NCBI GenBank assembly: GCA_964007475.1
Contig: OZ023273.1
Span: forward strand, 744,001-808,000
From: Hybos culiciformis
Taxonomy: Eukaryota; Arthropoda; Insecta; Diptera; Hybotidae
DNA: 64,000 nt
Direction of reading: 5' to 3'
Position numbers and translations under genes: made by a program. Position 1 is the stretch's first letter, and every line of letters begins with the position of its first letter. Positions 59,654 through 64,000 of the stretch are shown piece by piece. The notes below the pieces were generated by a model, which had not been told where the DNA came from, ran no database searches, and worked only from the letters and a program-made list of their open reading frames with translations.

Positions 59654-60060
59654 GACGGCAGTCATAGAATTGTCCTTCGATGTCCGTCATATAAGTGACA
59701 TTTAAGTAAGATTTACAACTAGCTTAGTAGTCAGCCTGATAACTGATCCTGGAGACAGTTTTAATTCTGACTTATATGTTAGTTTCATAACTAACGGCTA
59801 CGTCAGCTATATTCTTTACCTTAATGCTTGTCGTATACCTAACGTTCAGTCGTAATTTACGGTTACAAATAACTAGCTCGAAGGCACTTGATGTATGGGC
59901 AATGTCAGTTATTTGTCACCTATATACGATCCATGTCGTACTTTTTATATATCCTTATGGCTAACGTGTTCATATCATTAGTATACTAAGTTAGTTAACA
60001 AATGATGTTTTTTATTTCCGATGAACTAGACAAATAACTGACTCGTGGTATATTGGGTAA

Positions 60061-63000
60061 TATATAGGTTATCTGAATAAATAATTATGAAATATCTATT
60101 TTTCGACAATACTATGTTGTATGCAATAACGGCATTTTTTTTTATTCATTTTTGAAAAAAAAAATTATTTGTAGTTCAAAAAATCGATAACAGAAATTAT
60201 ATATATTTTTTTTTGTTATTGCTGCAATGCAATTATACTTAGAAGCATTTGTAGAGAATGCAATTTAATTTTATTTTTAGTATATATTATGTTTAATGTT
60301 TATACAACAATTTAATAATTTTATAAACAAAGTGTGGGCGGAAATCCGTAATTAAAATGTGTATCTTAGAGTAATAATGATATTATTAGCAATAAAATAT
60401 AAATAATAGTATAATGTATAAAACTTCATACTTTGCCATTAATTAGATTAACAATATCTAAATATCATTTGATTTGTCTCTGGGATAAAAAAAAAAGTAA
60501 TTAAAAAATTAAATTGAATTTAAAAAATGTTTGTATAATCTATACCGTATTGGTAAAACGTTTAATTTACAATATTTAATAATTTTTTATTAATAATGAC
60601 AATAAAGAGATATTCAAGGTGCAAACCAAATTGAATTGTTAAATTTTTATTATGTAGGTAAATAAATTGTGATGTTATTATTAATTAATGTTAGAAATGT
60701 CCAAGCTTAAGTTAATTCTGTATTTTGACATTTCGTTTAAGAATAGATCGCAACCATTATTTAAAAAATCAACAAGCTGATTACTATTTAAAAAACAAGT
60801 TAATTAAATTACAGTATTTATATATACATATATAACATCAAACCAACATGTTAATTTACAAAAAAAGTGTGGTATTAGTAGCGAATAAAATATAAATAAC
60901 AAATGATAGAAAAATCCTATTTTTTACGCGATACCTTGAAAAATGACAAATTTTTTTAATTTAAAGCGTGAAAATAGAATTACGTAGGTTACAGAAAAAT
61001 ATACATATATATATTCTGGTCGTCTGAAAACTACTAAATAGGAAAAATGACGTAATAATAAGATTTTTTTTTGGTATAAATTACTAATTTGCATATTATA
61101 GTAAAATGTTGATAAAAATAACCGGTTTAAATTGCAAATTTTTTTTTATTCATTCATTCATAAATATATAACAACAGGTTATCTCTATTAGTTTCGAATA
61201 AACTAATTTCTGTTCAAGATTAAAATCTTTAAAACTATTGCATTTAGTTACCACACTAAATAAAATATGTACTCAGAATAAAACAGCTGATTGAAATAAT
61301 AGTAATATTTAGATTTTTAGAATATTGATTAAAAAAAAAAATCAATAAAATTCTTAGGGGTGTTTAAAGGCAATATTTTATTCCGGGAGTAATATCCGGG
61401 ATAGTGAATTTAGTATCCGTGAAATTGAATGCGAATCCGAGATAATGATTGTCAAAATAGAGTTTTTAGAAAGTTTATTTGTTCGTATGTAATGGCGTCT
61501 GTATAATAATAGAACTAGATTACTAGATCATGTAGCATTCAATCCTACAGTATCCTATTTAGAAAGGCGTCGCACAGAATATCTGGGATCTTGTATCAAC
61601 GTCTGAAAGAGCCCTTTATATAAAGCTTAAGTAAATTTTAAAATCAGATAAAATAAATGAAATTATTAAAAAATACTAAAAACATACAAGATGTAGAAAT
61701 CAGGTAAGAATTTATTTCATTTTAAAAAACTATAAAGACATGGACTTTAGTCAATTTCAAATTCAAATTTTTAATTTTACTTCTTTCTTCAGATGTAAAA
61801 ACCAATTAATTTTAATACAATGGTATATATATGAATATATTTAATATATCTATTTGTGTCAAACCAACGCACGATTATCACGTGCATACATTTTTTTTCT
61901 GTCTAAAGCAAAAATTTTCGTAAATACCCCTACTAAAAATTATATCTTTTAAAATTAATTGGTCAAGCTAAAAATATAAAATATACAACAAAAATATTAA
62001 CCCCTAAGTATTATGTTTTTTTTTTTTAATTGAAGAGCAAGCAAAGTGTGGATAATCTAATAAAAATATGTAATTAGAGGAAGATTTACTTTTTTGCTTT
62101 TTAAGTATTTACATTATTTTATTCATAATATACATAATTATTTAAAGATCTATCAATGATCCACTAGGCAGCAATTAAAAATTTAATTTAAATTTGCTAT
62201 AAAATTATAATTTCAATTCAAGGTAATGTCAATATTTGAACAATTTCTATGAATGAATTATCTGTTTTTTATTTTATTTTGTACTTTAATCAAGATAATT
62301 TGTTGGCGCCAAATGTAAATAAAAATCTTAAAACATAAGAGCTTTAGATTCTATGTACAGTACACATCAAAATCTTGGTAAATATAATTATAGAAGCTCT
62401 TTATATTCTAAAATATAATATTATTAAAATATAATATATATGTAAGAATATTTACATAATGTTATTTATGTATTTCCTTTCCGAAAAATTTACATTGTAA
62501 ATTAAAAAAAAAAAAACCAATTAGGTAATATTGTTTCTAAAATCATATACCTAAGTATTTATTTATTATTTGAAACAAATTATTTACGATATTGAGATGT
62601 CAAAAAAAGCTACGTTTATGATGTCATATTCGTATTACATTTTCATTTCCCCAGAAAATTGTGAAATAACTAAAACAACAAATAAAATATTATTTAATTA
62701 TTACAAAGAAAAAACTATTTATTATTATTGCTGTAAATTTTTTAATTTAAAAAGTGAAACATTTTATTACATATAATATTTAGTTGAAGATATTGGATTT
62801 TAAACTAATTGATTGAAGCGTAGCTTAGTAACATGGTAAACTAAAAAACTAAACATATAAAAATTGTTTTTAATTTAAAATAAAAAAATTATTTCCAAAC
62901 TATGTGCATAAATAAACTTAATAAACATAAAACATTATTTTTGTTTACTTGGAAACGGAATTTTTTCTTGTTAAACAATAAGTATAATGTTTAGTTATTT

Positions 63001-63730
63001 TTCTATAAATCTGATTTATATCTGAATGGAGTATATAACAATTTTGTATTATTTGAAAATAAAAATCCCTATCAGTTATTTGTAAAAATATAATTTATGA
63101 GCAAAATAATATTATCATGATAATAATTAATAATATTCAAATCTATAAACTGAAGAAGTCCAAAGGAATTTCGTGTTTTGAGTTCATTAACTTTATTATT
63201 TAAAATATAAGTAGGTCATCCATAATCATTGTACTATATTTAAATGCACATGTATATGATACTTAATTTTATTTTATATTTATATTATAGTTTATAATTA
63301 GATATTTATTAAATATTTTGAAGTAAGTTAATCTGAAAGATATAAGTTTCCTGCAAACGGTATTTACATTATACATTAATTTAATGTACGTTAGAATTTT
63401 TTTTTTATTTCTGTGAATCGCATGAAAGTGAATATATTTTTAACTATACCTACTTTAATTTTTCAAATATTTCGATTTCTATTCTAAAAATCGAAAGCAA
63501 TCCGAAATCGAAAGTGATATGTCGTCGTAACAAATATTTTTTTTTATATGTATGTAGCTATTAAATTTAAAAGCTTATCCTCATTTATTGATTAACAACA
63601 ATGTTTAATAAAATTTATTGATAAATTAACCCAGATAAGAAAAGTATTTGAATTAAACTAATAATTTGATTCGAAGTGATTGGTAAGGGAATGTGTGTTT
63701 ATTAATTTGTTTTCAATTTCTCAGAAACTG
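60061..63730. other. gene-free AT-rich stretch
   Basis: No coding region or named repeat that I can support. A patch at 61365-61620 with TATTCCGGGAGTAATATCCG and GTATCCGTG is less AT-rich and may be an old MITE. The 68-codon ORF at 62570-62776 looks like chance. Confidence 0.55.
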
Positions 63731-63883
63731 GGGCCAAATTCTATAACTATTTTGTTCAAAAAAATGTTGCTCGAACAACATTTTTTTAACGACATACAAT
63801 TAGATGTCGCTTAAAAAATGTTGTTCGAGCAACATTTTTTTGAACAACATTTTTTTGAACAACATAGTTATAGAATTTGGCAC
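63731..63883. mobile_element. small foldback element with CTG flanks
   Basis: GGGCCAAATTCTATAACTAT on the left and ATAGTTATAGAATTTGGCAC on the right; inner arms consist of GTTGCTCGAACAACATTTTT and its mirror. CTG flanks both sides. A 19-bp direct repeat TTCAATTTCTCAGAAACTG ends at the left border (63712-63730) and recurs shortly after the right border (63890-63908). Confidence 0.8.
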
Positions 63884-64000
63884 CTGTACTTCAATTTCTC
63901 AGAAACTGAAAAACTATCAATTATAAAAACAAATGTTTATGGACGCTTCGTAATGTTATTTATATTTATAATTTTTAAGAAATGCTTCAGTCAAGGCAAA

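Larger units (their letters stand above)
54086..60057. mobile_element. candidate 6-kb TIR element carrying a multi-exon gene fragment
   Basis: Left end CCCAATATACCATCGCGCC then CAGTT; right end on the other strand CCCAATATACCACGAGT then CAGTT. TAA flanks both (54083-54085, 60058-60060). About 500 bp inside each end is less AT-rich than its surroundings and full of short imperfect palindromes (TTAGTTTTGAAACTAA left, TTAGTTTCATAACTAA right; GTCAG motifs). No transposase is recognised. The exact inverted match is only 12 bp, so the pairing could be chance. Confidence 0.45.

Noticed and set aside
54086..60057. Maverick/Polinton element
   Set aside because: Too short, no polymerase, integrase or capsid-like genes, and the flanking repeat is 3 bp, not 6 bp.
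62570..62776. 68-codon plus-strand ORF
   Set aside because: Low-complexity composition, no splice context or family motif; a frame this long is expected by chance in 64 kb.

Overview
The window looks like a nuclear scaffold from an insect or a close relative. It is very AT-rich, its genes have introns (some only about 58 bp), it carries a tRNA-derived SINE, and it is full of small terminal-inverted-repeat (TIR) DNA transposons. The species cannot be named from the sequence. A 200-base run of N at 36382-36581 is an assembly gap.

Region 1 (1 to about 12970, possibly to 23725, minus strand) is the 5' two thirds of a membrane-anchored M1 zinc aminopeptidase. Eight coding exons join in frame. They carry a membrane anchor, the GAMEN substrate-binding motif, and the HELAH plus KEGFATY zinc site. 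The 3' end lies off the left edge. A 19-bp exon at 23707-23725 is a phase-compatible candidate for the start. The introns hold a pogo/Tigger-like MITE, a 103-bp tandem satellite, foldback elements and a stack of nested transposons.

Region 2 (23831-46790, minus strand) is a tandem cluster of secreted cysteine-rich paralogues that I cannot assign to a named family. Each has a short first exon, a phase-0 intron inside the signal peptide, and one large exon made of repeated units C-x3-C-x10-13-C-x3-C separated by about 7 residues. In two paralogues cysteines have been lost in pairs (inner pair in one, outer pair in the other), which points to a hairpin with C1-C4 and C2-C3 disulfides, as in alpha-hairpinins. 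The cluster holds six apparently intact or gap-interrupted genes (P1, P2, P4, P5, P6, X), one further intact gene (Y2), and at least four broken copies. It is evolving by tandem duplication, pseudogenisation and transposon insertion.

Region 3 (47000-54085) has no gene I can support. It contains a 1-kb hAT element with a recognisable transposase relic and otherwise AT-rich sequence.

Region 4 (54086-60057) is bounded by an inverted CCCAATATACCA repeat with TAA on both sides. It contains a plus-strand multi-exon gene fragment with an in-frame stop, one splice-frame conflict and three tandemly repeated exons. It may be a TIR element that captured part of a host gene, or a decaying host gene between chance repeats. 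Region 5 (60061-64000) is AT-rich and gene-free apart from a small foldback near the right edge.
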